Notes under the pieces: model-generated
What the model was told of the DNA's origin: nothing
The model's database searches: none
Seen by the model: only the letters and a program-made list of their open reading frames with translations
Position numbers and translations under genes: made by a program
Assembly: GCF_023169885.1 (NCBI RefSeq)
Contig: NZ_AP025516.1
Span: 4,071,501-4,135,500 of the forward strand
Reading direction: 5' to 3'
Length of the DNA stretch: 64,000 nt
Source: Desulfofustis limnaeus
GTDB lineage: Bacteria; Desulfobacterota; Desulfobulbia; Desulfobulbales; Desulfocapsaceae
Shown here: positions 7,218-15,759 of the stretch, piece by piece
Layout of the letters: the number at the start of each line of letters is the position of its first letter
Position numbering within the stretch: position 1 is the first letter of the stretch

Positions 7218-8296
7218 TGGAAACCATGTACGTTCCTGCCGCCGATACCATCCCGGTTGCCTGGGGCTGGTTTCAGTTTTTTCTGCTTCTTACGTTCCCT
7301 CTCCATCTGTTGACCATGAATGCCATGCTCGGCGGGTTGGCGGTCGGCGTCAGTCAGCATTTTCTCGGCGGTGCGGTGCGTCAACGGTTGGCGCATCGGC
7401 TGGCTCTGGTGCTGCCTCTGGTGATCGCTTTTGTCGTCAACCTCGGGGTTGCCCCCCTGCTGTTCCTCCAAGTCCTCTACGGCCAGTTCGTCTATACCAG
7501 TTCGATTCTGATGGGGATGTTCTGGATCGCTATCGTACCGATATTGATCGTTGCCTATTACGGAGCCTACCTATACGATTTTCGCTTTTCCCGGTTGGGG
7601 GCCTTGGGAAAATGGGTGGGCCTGGCGGTGCTGGTGATGCTGTTGGTTGTCGCCTATTTCTTTGTCAACAACATGCTATTGATGTCATTGCCGGAGCAGT
7701 TTAACCGCTATTTTGAGCATCGTTCCGGCACGTTGCTGGCCTCAGGCCAGGCGGTGTTTCTGCCCCGTTATCTGCATATGATAACCGGCGCGTTGGCGGT
7801 AGGTGGTTTGTTTGTCGCGCTTGTCGGCCGTTACCGTGGTGGTGCCGACGATGAGCTGGCCATTCATGCCCGCTTGGTCGGGATGCGTGTCTTTTTCCTG
7901 CTGACCCTGGTTAACGTTGGTTTCGGTGTCTGGTACCTGATCTCCCAGCCTCGCGATACCATGCTGCTGTTCATGGGCGGTAACCCCTTGGCAACGGCGG
8001 TATTCATCCTTGCTCTGGTATTGGTGGCAGCGGTCCTGGTGACGGCCTATCGGCAGCAACTCGGCCTGACGGTGGCCGGGGTGGTGGTCCTCGTTTATCT
8101 GATGAGCTTCATGCGGGCCTGGCTGCGCAGTGACTACCTGGAGCAGGTCTTCCGGCTCGATCAGCTGCAGGTGGTGCCGCAGTACTCACCCTTGTTGTTC
8201 TTTTTGGTCACCCTGCTGATCGGGATAACCGTCATCTACTGGTTATTGAGAAAGACTCTCGAGGCCCTCCGCGACAGCGGGGCAACGCACTCATAA
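7217..8296 (+). CDS. Probable subunit II of the c-haem bd-like oxidase (membrane protein)
   Basis: A 359-residue polytopic membrane protein with about nine hydrophobic segments. The ATG overlaps the TGA of the upstream subunit I gene and is preceded by GGGAGG. The first helix region (AWGWFQFFLLLTFPLHLLTMNAML) and the His in PRYLHMITGALAVGG resemble the haem-surrounding segments of bd-type subunits. It therefore looks like a diverged CydA/CydB-like partner, not a classical CydB. No soluble domains are present. Translational coupling strongly suggests a heterodimer with the upstream protein. Function is inferred from that pairing; sequence similarity to E. coli CydB is weak by eye. Confidence 0.7.
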   Translation: METMYVPAADTIPVAWGWFQFFLLLTFPLHLLTMNAMLGGLAVGVSQHFLGGAVRQRLAHRLALVLPLVIAFVVNLGVAPLLFLQVLYGQFVYTSSILMGMFWIAIVPILIVAYYGAYLYDFRFSRLGALGKWVGLAVLVMLLVVAYFFVNNMLLMSLPEQFNRYFEHRSGTLLASGQAVFLPRYLHMITGALAVGGLFVALVGRYRGGADDELAIHARLVGMRVFFLLTLVNVGFGVWYLISQPRDTMLLFMGGNPLATAVFILALVLVAAVLVTAYRQQLGLTVAGVVVLVYLMSFMRAWLRSDYLEQVFRLDQLQVVPQYSPLLFFLVTLLIGITVIYWLLRKTLEALRDSGATHS

Positions 8297-8319
8297 AAGG
8301 GTTACCGGGGCGGCCCGCG

Positions 8320-9438
8320 ATGCGCGACAAGCTTTTTTTCAGGCGTCTTCTGCGTGAGCTACCAGGCTTGCTGACGATGTGCCTGTCAACGTTACTGTGT
8401 GCTTCATGCCTGCTCACTCCTCCCCCCTTTGCCGAACAGCAGTGGCGTCAGCAGGTTCTGAGCCAGGATCCGGCTGCTCTCTACGCCCCCCATGAGCGGG
8501 ATGGCAGGTTCTTCAACCCGTGGCAACCGGAAGAAAAGCGAGGTTTTTCTCAGGTTATCCGTTGGCGACTGACCCGTTCGGCTGATTATACCGACGAAGA
8601 GGAAGCGTTTCGTCCGCCGTTTCAGCCAGGACTGCTCGATCGGCTCAGAATCATGGAGCCGGATCGTAACATCCTGGTGTGGATCGGCCACGGAACCTTC
8701 CTGATCCGGCTGAACGGCGGCTGGTGGCTGACCGACCCGATGTTGTCGGAACGGGCCTTGCTGCCCAAACGCGTGTCACCTCCGGCCCTGCGGAAACAGG
8801 ACTTGGCCGCCTTGCCTGGTCCTCTCAATGTCATTATTTCGCATAACCATTACGACCATCTGGATGCGGCGACCATTGCGTCGTTACCTGCCACAAGCCG
8901 TTTTTATGTGCCGCTCGGGGTGGGCGAGTTGATCAGCTCGCTGCATGACGGAGCGGTAGTGGAGCTTGATTGGTGGCAGCGGGCGTTCGCCGGGGCGGAT
9001 GAACTGATCTGCCTGCCGGCCCAACACTGGTCCCTGCGGTTGGGAAGGGGGCGAAATGACTCTCTCTGGGCCAGTTTTCTGATCCGTTCCGGTGACATGA
9101 CCATCTATTTCGGCGGTGACAGCGGCTACTTCGTCGGTTATCGCGAATTTGGCCGGGTCTTCGATAATATCGATTACGCCCTGTTGCCGATCACCGCCTA
9201 TCATCCCCGCTGGTTCATGCATTATCCCCATCTCAACGTGGAGGAGGCCCTCCAGGCCTTTGATGACCTTGGCGCCCGGTATTTCGTGCCGAGCCAGTGG
9301 GGAACTTTCCATCTGGGTGATGAGCCGCCCGGTTATCCGCTGCTGGATCTGAATCGAGTCTTGCAGCTGGCCATGCGGCCGGAAGAACGCTATCTCCGGC
9401 CGGAACTTGGCGAAATAATCGTACTTGACGGTAATTAA
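8320..9438 (+). CDS. MBL-fold metallo-hydrolase, exported (NAPE-PLD/UlaG-like)
   Basis: The 372-residue product starts with a basic region and a hydrophobic segment ending LSTLLCASC, so it is probably exported and perhaps a lipoprotein, although the lipobox is not canonical. The metallo-beta-lactamase fold is shown by WIGHGTFLIRLNG (about 126-138), the metal motif SHNHYDHLD (about 175), AQHWS near 230, YFGGDSG near 268 and a distal His in SQWGTFHLGDE. The pattern with long N-terminal extension, WIGHGTFL and GDSGY is typical of the N-acyl-phosphatidylethanolamine phospholipase D-like and UlaG-like group. The native substrate is unknown. It follows the oxidase genes by 23 bases and could be co-transcribed. 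Confidence 0.85.
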   Translation: MRDKLFFRRLLRELPGLLTMCLSTLLCASCLLTPPPFAEQQWRQQVLSQDPAALYAPHERDGRFFNPWQPEEKRGFSQVIRWRLTRSADYTDEEEAFRPPFQPGLLDRLRIMEPDRNILVWIGHGTFLIRLNGGWWLTDPMLSERALLPKRVSPPALRKQDLAALPGPLNVIISHNHYDHLDAATIASLPATSRFYVPLGVGELISSLHDGAVVELDWWQRAFAGADELICLPAQHWSLRLGRGRNDSLWASFLIRSGDMTIYFGGDSGYFVGYREFGRVFDNIDYALLPITAYHPRWFMHYPHLNVEEALQAFDDLGARYFVPSQWGTFHLGDEPPGYPLLDLNRVLQLAMRPEERYLRPELGEIIVLDGN

Positions 9439-9522
9439 TGCAGATTCCGCTTTCGTGCGAAGCCGGGAAAAGGTATTGATATCCATACAATGAACTTGAC
9501 AGGTAAGACAGGAATTACGAAT

Positions 9523-9825
9523 ATGGTATCGAGGCGGCGGGTAATGCCGGCGAGTGGGGAGATGGCGGTTAGTTCTCGGGTAGTTTTCGGAATCCGACGT
9601 CCCTTCTTCGTGGGAATGTGTATTGCGAGTTGGGTGCTACTTCTCTGCGTCAGTTGCGCTTCCTTCAGCGAAAAGCATTCCCGCACGTTGTTGTTGAACC
9701 GCAACACCGGCGAAATCAAGGAGTGTACCGTCGACCGCTGGCGGACTGAACAGTCCTATAAGGCGTATCAGGAGTGTATCGGCTCGTATGAAAAACAGGG
9801 CTACTCGATCTGGAATCAGTATTGA
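9523..9825 (+). CDS. Small putative lipoprotein
   Basis: About 100 residues from the ATG at 9523, which has AGGA nine bases upstream. An ATG at 9490 and another at 9562 are also in frame. A hydrophobic segment ending VLLLCVSC gives a plausible lipobox and lipidated Cys. The mature part is short: NRNTGEIKECTVDRW followed by YKAYQECIGSYEKQGY, with two further Cys that could form a disulfide. The motif pattern is seen in many small outer-membrane-associated proteins of unknown function. No specific role can be assigned. Confidence 0.6.
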   Translation: MVSRRRVMPASGEMAVSSRVVFGIRRPFFVGMCIASWVLLLCVSCASFSEKHSRTLLLNRNTGEIKECTVDRWRTEQSYKAYQECIGSYEKQGYSIWNQY

Positions 9826-9842
9826 TATACGTTTGTGATAGT

Positions 9843-9959
9843 TTGACCTTTCGGCGGCCCGGCTGGTCCCGAGCAGCCGCTCTCGATTATATTGCCGCCC
9901 ATTCCGGTTCCCATTTCGATCCCGAGGTTGTCAAGATCTTTCGGGCAATCATTCATTGA
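9843..9959 (+). pseudogene. Relic of an HD-GYP phosphodiesterase/response-regulator gene (C-terminal end only)
   Basis: A 38-codon plus-strand segment ending at TGA 9957-9959 translates to the characteristic C-terminus of HD-GYP proteins: RRPGWSRAAALDYIAAH then SGSHFDPEVVKIF. In intact proteins this stretch follows the RPYK motif and ends the domain that hydrolyses c-di-GMP. Upstream DNA (the small lipoprotein gene) contains none of the HD or GYP motifs. This is therefore the tail left after a deletion or recombination, not a gene. Confidence 0.7.
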
Positions 9960-10171
9960 ATCTGTTGACGGTTCCTTCGTAAATCGTGTGTTACACAAGC
10001 CTGGCCACCGGGAAAAACAAGGCCCCATGCTGCACCGGCTTGTGGCTTGCGGTGATTCGGGCTATCATCGGGGCCAGAGTTGTGAACCTGATGAGAAACC
10101 GGAGCTGCGCTCAGCGACAGGGCAGGTAGCGGTTGTCTTGAAAAGCAAAAGAATGAACCATTTCCTTGGTC

Positions 10172-11059
10172 GTGGAAGCTGCTATTAACAGCAAACGTCG
10201 CCTGATTCTGCTGGCGGGCTGGTTGTCGATTGTCGGCAATATCATCCTGTTTTTGCTGAAACTATGGGTAGGGGTGATAACCGGATCGGTGGCGTTGATT
10301 GCCGATGCCTGGCATACCTTGGCCGACTCGCTGGGGTCGGTAATCGTTGTCTTGAGCGGTTGGGTCGGCGCCAAGCCGGCAGACGATGAGCACCCCTTCG
10401 GTCACGGACGGGCGGACCTCATCAGTTCGGTGGTGATTGGCGTATTGCTGGCCCTCATCGGTCTCGAATTCGTCTTCAAGGGTGTCGAGCAATTGCGTGC
10501 CGGAGCCGCCGTTACCTACGGATGGTTGGCGGTGGCGGTCACGGTGTTGTCCATTGTCGTCAAGGAAGGGATGGCGCAATATGCCTTCTGGGCTGGCCGG
10601 CGGGCCCGCAGCCCGGTATTGAAAGCAGATGGCTGGCACCATCGAACTGATGCCCTTTCCTCACTGGTGGTGCTGGCCGGCATACTGGTTGGTTCCTGGT
10701 TCTGGTGGATCGATGGTGTGTTGGCGATCCTGGTGGCGGTAATGATTTTTTACGCCTCGTACGAGATACTCAGGGATTCAATCAATCGGTTGATTGGAGA
10801 GACTCCCGATGAAAGCATGCTCATGGACATCGAAGCTGCCATTGAAGGTCTGCATCTCGGCGTGGTTCCCCATCATTATCACCTGCATCGTTACGGTGAT
10901 CATCTGGAGTTGACTTTCCACGTGACCATGACCCCAACCCTGACTCTGCGTGAGGCTCATCAACAGGCTTGTCAGATAGAAGAACTTTTACGCCGGCGCT
11001 TCGCCATTGAGGCGACGGTTCATATGGAGCCGGAAGGAGAAACCAAATGCGGCAGATAG
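10172..11059 (+). CDS. Cation diffusion facilitator (CDF) family metal exporter
   Basis: About 295 residues: six membrane helices followed by a cytoplasmic ferredoxin-like domain (from about residue 205). Metal-site motifs of the CDF family are visible: HxxxD in helix 2 ([10 protein letters not shown]), the HPFGHGR loop and HxxxD in helix 5 ([12 protein letters not shown]). The His/Asp pattern at both sites is typical of Zn2+-type transporters, whereas Fe/Mn-type FieF has Asp at the first position. No ATG fits; GTG 10172 is used here and TTG 10166 is the alternative. The last 13 bases overlap the threonine aldolase start, so the two are probably co-translated, though no functional link is known. 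Confidence 0.88.
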   Translation: MEAAINSKRRLILLAGWLSIVGNIILFLLKLWVGVITGSVALIADAWHTLADSLGSVIVVLSGWVGAKPADDEHPFGHGRADLISSVVIGVLLALIGLEFVFKGVEQLRAGAAVTYGWLAVAVTVLSIVVKEGMAQYAFWAGRRARSPVLKADGWHHRTDALSSLVVLAGILVGSWFWWIDGVLAILVAVMIFYASYEILRDSINRLIGETPDESMLMDIEAAIEGLHLGVVPHHYHLHRYGDHLELTFHVTMTPTLTLREAHQQACQIEELLRRRFAIEATVHMEPEGETKCGR

Positions 11060-12063
11060 ACCTGAGAAGCGATACGGTCACCAGACCCACCGCGGCGATG
11101 CGGCAGGCCATGGCCGAAGCCCCGGTGGGTGATGATGTGTACGGCGAGGATCCAACGGTCAATCGGCTGGAGGAATTGGCTGCCCGGATGATCGGGACCG
11201 AGGCGGCGCTCTTCGCATCCAGCGGCACCCAGGCCAACCTCCTGGCCTTATTGACCCATTGCCAGCGGGGAGACGAATACATCGTCGGACAGGTTGCCCA
11301 TACCTATAAATATGAGGGCGGCGGTGCTGCCGTGCTCGGTTCGATTCAGCCGCAGCCGCTTGATTTCGCCCCTGACGGCACGTTGGACCTGGAACGGGTC
11401 GCGGCGACGGTGAAACCCGACGACTTCCATTTCGCCAAGACGAGACTGCTATGCCTGGAAAACACTCAAAATGGCTTAGCGCTACCGCTCGGCTACGTGG
11501 AGCAGGCTCGGGAGTGTGTGGATCGTTTCGGGTTGAAACTGCATCTGGATGGTGCCCGGATATTCAACGCTGCCGTCAAGTGCGGGGTAGACGTGCAGCA
11601 GTTGTGCCGGCCTTTTGACACTGTCTCGGTTTGTCTTTCCAAAGGCCTTGGTGCCCCGGTGGGGTCCGTTTTGTGCGGAAGACGCGTCGATATCGATCAG
11701 GCCCGGCGCTGGCGCAAGATGCTGGGCGGCGGCATGCGGCAGGCCGGCATCCTGGCCGCCGCCGGGATCCATGCCCTGCAGCATCACCGGGAGCGATTGG
11801 CCGAGGATCATGAACGTGCACGAATGCTGGCCGACGGCTTACAGGCGGTGGCGCGGTGCAGCGTAGAATACGAAACGATGCAGACCAACATGGTCTTTCT
11901 CACGGTGCCTCCGGAGATGGTTGTTCCATTGCGTGCTTTCATGGCCGAGCATCAGGTGTTGATCAGCGGTGGTCCGCGGATCAGGCTGGTTACCCATCTC
12001 GATATCGATGCGGCAGCTGTCGAACGAGTGGTAACCCTGTTTCAGCAGTTTTTTGCTGGCTGA
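11047..12063 (+). CDS. ltaE: Low-specificity L-threonine aldolase
   Basis: A 338-residue PLP enzyme of fold type I that cleaves L-threonine and L-allo-threonine to glycine and acetaldehyde. Diagnostic segments are [11 protein letters not shown] at 5-15, [15 protein letters not shown] at 28-42, [10 protein letters not shown] near 60, [13 protein letters not shown] near 165 and the PLP-lysine motif [10 protein letters not shown] near 198. Length is normal for the family. It overlaps the end of the CDF transporter gene. It gives the cell a route to glycine or a way to degrade threonine. Confidence 0.95.
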   Translation: MRQIDLRSDTVTRPTAAMRQAMAEAPVGDDVYGEDPTVNRLEELAARMIGTEAALFASSGTQANLLALLTHCQRGDEYIVGQVAHTYKYEGGGAAVLGSIQPQPLDFAPDGTLDLERVAATVKPDDFHFAKTRLLCLENTQNGLALPLGYVEQARECVDRFGLKLHLDGARIFNAAVKCGVDVQQLCRPFDTVSVCLSKGLGAPVGSVLCGRRVDIDQARRWRKMLGGGMRQAGILAAAGIHALQHHRERLAEDHERARMLADGLQAVARCSVEYETMQTNMVFLTVPPEMVVPLRAFMAEHQVLISGGPRIRLVTHLDIDAAAVERVVTLFQQFFAG

Positions 12064-12659
12064 TATCGCCGGACCGGTGGAAAACCAATGGGGCGAAGGC
12101 GGTGGTTTGCCTATCATTTTGGTGGGGCTTTGCTCTCTGTTGCCGTCCCTTCTGTCGTGCCCCGTCCCTTTGTTGGGATACGGTGTAGTACCATTATCCT
12201 TATATCAATAATCTCAGATCCATAGTCATTAGTCCCGGTTGGCATAAGTTCTCCTGCACGATCTGTTACATATTACTGATCAGCATGATCGGCTATCCAG
12301 CGGGGACGATTGTTCTGTGCGCAATGTGCAGGCGCGGCCGGGTTCTGAAAACGAGTCCGTTTTCTCGTTTTCGATGGTGATGCCCTGCTGCCTGAAGAAT
12401 AGAGCTGTCTTGGCTGATGATGCGGGTGGTCATCGGGCAGAGGCGCAGATGGTAAGCTGGGTCGCTTTGGCATAGCATGCACAAATTTGTCTAGGTTTGC
12501 ACAACAAACGGTGTGTGGCGTCGATGCTAAGTGTTTGAAAAGATAGATTTGTTCTGCTTGACAGCGAACAATGGTGCTTGGTATCAGATGATAGTTCGCG
12601 GGCCCACTGGTCCGTTGTCTGGTGAAAGTCTGTCTGCCAAGAAATGACGAGGTGCTTCG
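12064..12659. other. Long intergenic region upstream of the nuo operon
   Basis: About 600 bases without a convincing gene. It holds a perfect 9-bp hairpin (GAAAACGAG at 12347-12355 with CTCGTTTTC at 12364-12372), a probable promoter at 12558-12587, and a minus-strand reading frame of 63 codons (12293-12484, TTG start, two CxxC-like cysteine pairs) with no recognisable relatives. The AT-rich part around 12190-12290 contrasts with the GC-richer flanks. Confidence 0.5.
12558..12587 (+). promoter_or_regulatory. Candidate sigma-70 promoter of the nuo operon
   Basis: TTGACA at 12558-12563 and TATCAG at 12582-12587 are 18 bases apart, 72 bases before the nuoA ATG. The -35 is perfect, the -10 matches 4 of 6. 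It is the best promoter-like pair in the region. Confidence 0.45.
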
Positions 12660-13019
12660 ATGTCGACGGAATTGGTCCTATCGGGTGCGATCTTCATCGG
12701 CCTGGCCTTGATCATCCCGACCGTTATGGTCCTGACGGTGGTATTTGGTCCACGCTCCCGGGGGGGAGCCAAGGACGATCCCTATGAGAGCGGCATCAAG
12801 CGGATGGTCGGCATGGCTGACCAGAAATTCAGCGTCAAATTCTATCTGCTGGCCATCCTCTTCCTCATATTCGATATCGAGGCGGTTTTCATGTATCCCT
12901 GGGCGGTGAGCCTGCGAGACCTCGGGGTGCTCGGTTTCGTGGAGATGACGGTGTTCATCCTGCTGCTCCTGACCGGCCTGATCTACATCTTAAGAAAAGG
13001 GGTGCTCAATTGGCGTTAG
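12660..13019 (+). CDS. nuoA: NADH-quinone oxidoreductase subunit A
   Basis: A 119-residue membrane subunit with three helices and the family signature between helices 1 and 2: GGAKDDPYESGIKR, including the conserved Glu-Ser-Gly. LIFDIEAVFMYPWAV in helix 2 carries the buried acidic residues close to the quinone cavity. GAGGTG precedes the ATG. It is the first gene of a 13-gene complex I operon; its end overlaps nuoB by 10 bases. Confidence 0.96.
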   Translation: MSTELVLSGAIFIGLALIIPTVMVLTVVFGPRSRGGAKDDPYESGIKRMVGMADQKFSVKFYLLAILFLIFDIEAVFMYPWAVSLRDLGVLGFVEMTVFILLLLTGLIYILRKGVLNWR

Positions 13020-13522
13020 GATTGGAAGCGAGTCTCGGCGACTCGGTACTCACGACGAAGCTTGATGCCATCATCAACTGGGGACGGCAATACTCGCTCT
13101 GGCCCATGGTCTTCGGGACAGCCTGCTGTGCCATTGAATTCATGAGCGCGGCCGCGAGTCAGCATGATATCTCCCGGTTCGGGGCCGAAGTGGTGCGCTT
13201 TTCGCCACGACAGGCCGATTTGCTGTTGGTCTGCGGCACCATCAGCTACAAGCAGGCCCCGATTCTCAAGCGGATCTACGAGCAGATGCCGGAACCGAAG
13301 TGGGTGGTGGCGATGGGCGCCTGCGCGAGTTCCGGTGGCATCTATGACAACTATTGTACGGTACAGGGCATTGACACGATTATCCCGGTCGATGTTTACA
13401 TCTCCGGATGTCCGCCGCGGCCGGAAGCGGTGCTCGACGCCTTGATCAAGATCCAGCAGCAGATCCAGACGGAGAGTGTGCTTGTCGACCGCCACAAAGA
13501 ATTCAAAGGAATCCTCGACTGA
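13010..13522 (+). CDS. nuoB: NADH-quinone oxidoreductase subunit B
   Basis: The 170-residue subunit carries cluster N2, the last iron-sulfur cluster before quinone. The tandem Cys in FGTACCAIEFM near residue 39, the Cys in MGACASSGGIYDNY near 105 and CPPRPEAVLDAL near 135 are all present. Translation appears to start at TTG 13010 inside the end of nuoA (MALGLEASLGD), because no ATG fits the family N-terminus. Confidence 0.96.
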   Translation: MALGLEASLGDSVLTTKLDAIINWGRQYSLWPMVFGTACCAIEFMSAAASQHDISRFGAEVVRFSPRQADLLLVCGTISYKQAPILKRIYEQMPEPKWVVAMGACASSGGIYDNYCTVQGIDTIIPVDVYISGCPPRPEAVLDALIKIQQQIQTESVLVDRHKEFKGILD

Positions 13523-13524
13523 CC

Positions 13525-15243
13525 ATGAATGAGACCCTGCAGGATAAACTCCGGATGCTGTTTCCCGCCAACCGGTGTCACCAAGTGCTGGACTCCATCG
13601 TCATGGAGGTGGCCCCGGAGATGCTGGTTCGTACCATGGAGCGCCTGAAGACGTACCCGGATCTCGGGTTTTCCCTGCTCCTCGACATTACGGCAGTCGA
13701 TTACCTGGACTACCCGGGACCCCCCCAGCCGACCCGCTTTCAGGTGAGCTATATCCTGCGCAACTGGAACAGGAACTGGCTGCTCCACGTGGTTGTTCCG
13801 GTGGCCGATCCGGATCGGGGGCTGCCCACCGTCAGCACCGTCTGGGGTGCCGCCGACTGGGCTGAGCGGGAGGTGTATGACCAGTACGGCATCGTTTTCA
13901 CCGGTCATCCCGATCTGCGACGCATCCTCAACCACTGGCAGTTCAAAGGTCATCCGCTGCGCAAGGATTATGACATCTATCAGGGCCAGGTCTGTTACGA
14001 GACCGACAGCTTGGAGCGGGAGATCAGGGCCCGGTTGGCGACCAAAGGTGTTGATGAAAGTACCATGTCTGACATCAATACCGAGATGATGTTTCTCAAT
14101 CTCGGGCCATCTCATCCGGCGACCCACGGCGCCATCCGCATCTTCACCGCCCTGGATGGTGAGACCATCATGGCCAACGTCAACGAGATCGGCTACCTGC
14201 ATCGAGGTTTCGAAAAAACCGCCGAGAACCGGACCTACAATCAGGTCATCCCGCTCACCGACCGGCTCAATTATTGTTCGGCGCTGATCAACAACATCGC
14301 CTACGTGAAGGCCGTGGAATCCTGGCTAGGCCTGGAGATAACCGAGCGGACCAAGTTCATGCGGGTGATTCTGACCGAATTTTTCCGTGTTCAGGACCAT
14401 CTGGTCTGCCTTGCCGCCAATCTGGTGGACATGGGCGGCCTGACCAACTACTGGTATCTCTATAATGAAAAAGAAGCCTCATACGATCTGATCAGCAAAC
14501 TGACCGGGGCCCGTCTGACCAGCTCGTTTACCCGGATCGGCGGGATGTACCGAGATTTTTATGACGGCTGGCAGGATGACATGGAACAACAGCTGCGGGC
14601 CATCGAAAAAGGGGTCAACGATTCCTTGGCCCTGGTCCTGCAGAATCGCATCGTTCACGACCGTACCCAGGGAACCTGCGTACTGCCGGCAGAGACTGCC
14701 CTTGCCTACGGATATACCGGGCCGAACCTGCGGGCCAGCGGCGTTGCGTTTGATCTGCGTAAGGACAACCCGTACTATCACTACGATGCCTTCGATTTCG
14801 CCATCCCCATCGGCAGCACCGGTGATATCTATGACCGGATCATGGTTCGTTTCGAAGAGATCTTCGAAAGCATCAAAATCATCCGCCAGGCCATGCGGAT
14901 GATCCCCGACGGCGACATCTTCGTCACCGATCACCACTGTGTTCTGCCCCCCAAAGAGCAGGTTTACCACCGGATCGAAGGGCTGGCCAACCACTTCAAA
15001 CTGATTTTTGAAGGCATCAAGGTGCCCCGTGGCGAATGGTACGACAGTTTCGAAGCGGCCAACGGCGAGTTGGGTTTCTATATCGTCTCCGATGGTTCGG
15101 GGCGACCCTACAAAGTGAAGGTCCGTCCACCCTGCTTCTATGCGATGGCAGGGTTCCATACCATGGTTGAAGGGGAGATGATCGCCGATGCCATCATCAA
15201 TCTGGGCAGCATCAACATCATTGGCGGGGAGCTGGATCGATGA
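13525..15243 (+). CDS. nuoCD: NADH-quinone oxidoreductase subunit C/D fusion
   Basis: A 572-residue fusion of the 30-kDa (NuoC, residues 1-170) and 49-kDa (NuoD, from about 185) subunits. NuoC is recognised by EREVYDQYGIVFTGHPDLRR; NuoD by LNLGPSHPATHG, IGYLHRGFEKTAE and the C-terminal GSINIIGGELDR. The conserved His and Tyr near the quinone head (GPSHPATHG and the Tyr of the NYCSALINN region) are present. The ATG at 13525 lies two bases after the nuoB stop. Fused nuoCD is common in gammaproteobacteria and some Desulfobacterota. Confidence 0.96.
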   Translation: MNETLQDKLRMLFPANRCHQVLDSIVMEVAPEMLVRTMERLKTYPDLGFSLLLDITAVDYLDYPGPPQPTRFQVSYILRNWNRNWLLHVVVPVADPDRGLPTVSTVWGAADWAEREVYDQYGIVFTGHPDLRRILNHWQFKGHPLRKDYDIYQGQVCYETDSLEREIRARLATKGVDESTMSDINTEMMFLNLGPSHPATHGAIRIFTALDGETIMANVNEIGYLHRGFEKTAENRTYNQVIPLTDRLNYCSALINNIAYVKAVESWLGLEITERTKFMRVILTEFFRVQDHLVCLAANLVDMGGLTNYWYLYNEKEASYDLISKLTGARLTSSFTRIGGMYRDFYDGWQDDMEQQLRAIEKGVNDSLALVLQNRIVHDRTQGTCVLPAETALAYGYTGPNLRASGVAFDLRKDNPYYHYDAFDFAIPIGSTGDIYDRIMVRFEEIFESIKIIRQAMRMIPDGDIFVTDHHCVLPPKEQVYHRIEGLANHFKLIFEGIKVPRGEWYDSFEAANGELGFYIVSDGSGRPYKVKVRPPCFYAMAGFHTMVEGEMIADAIINLGSINIIGGELDR

Positions 15244-15746
15244 GAGACCGTTCACAACTGCAGGCGGCCGGACAGCCGTTCACCTTCGATGCGGAAAGAA
15301 ATGATGAATTCGAGCGGCTTTGCACGCGTTATCCGATCCGTGAATCAATGATCATGCCGGCCCTCTGGCTGGCCCAGGAACAGCAAGGGTGGATCAGCGC
15401 CGAGGTCATCGAGTATATCGCCGAGCGTCTCGATACTTATCCGGCCAAGGTCTATGAACTGGCCACTTTTTATACCATGTATCATCTGCGCCCGGTCGGT
15501 ACCTACCATATCTGTGTCTGCCGCACCCTGTCGTGTTATCTCCGCGACAAACAGGAGATCGTCGATTTCATCACCGACGAAATCGGTATCAAGCCGGGCC
15601 AGGTGAGTGAGGATGGGCGCTTCAGTCTCGAGGAGGTGGAGTGTCTCGGTCACTGCGGCACTGCTCCAGTGGTGCAGATCAACGGCGAGTTTCACGAGGA
15701 GATGAACGTCGAGAAGCTCAAAGCGGTGTTGGCACACCTGGATTAG
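15240..15746 (+). CDS. nuoE: NADH-quinone oxidoreductase subunit E
   Basis: A 168-residue thioredoxin-like [2Fe-2S] subunit. The N1a ligands are the Cys pair spaced CxxxxC in VCRTLSCY near residue 100 and CxxxC in ECLGHCGTAP near 140. EFERLCTRYP and YYTMYHLRP-type stretches match the family. The ATG overlaps the nuoCD stop (ATGA). NuoE, F and G form the NADH dehydrogenase arm, so this complex is likely to accept electrons from NADH and not only from ferredoxin. Confidence 0.95.
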   Translation: MRDRSQLQAAGQPFTFDAERNDEFERLCTRYPIRESMIMPALWLAQEQQGWISAEVIEYIAERLDTYPAKVYELATFYTMYHLRPVGTYHICVCRTLSCYLRDKQEIVDFITDEIGIKPGQVSEDGRFSLEEVECLGHCGTAPVVQINGEFHEEMNVEKLKAVLAHLD

Positions 15747-15759
15747 GGGAGATGAGCGG

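Noticed and set aside
12243-12263. Sigma-54-like TTGGCA...TGCA pair upstream of nuo
   Set aside because: The distance between the GG and GC dinucleotides is three bases too long for a -24/-12 promoter.
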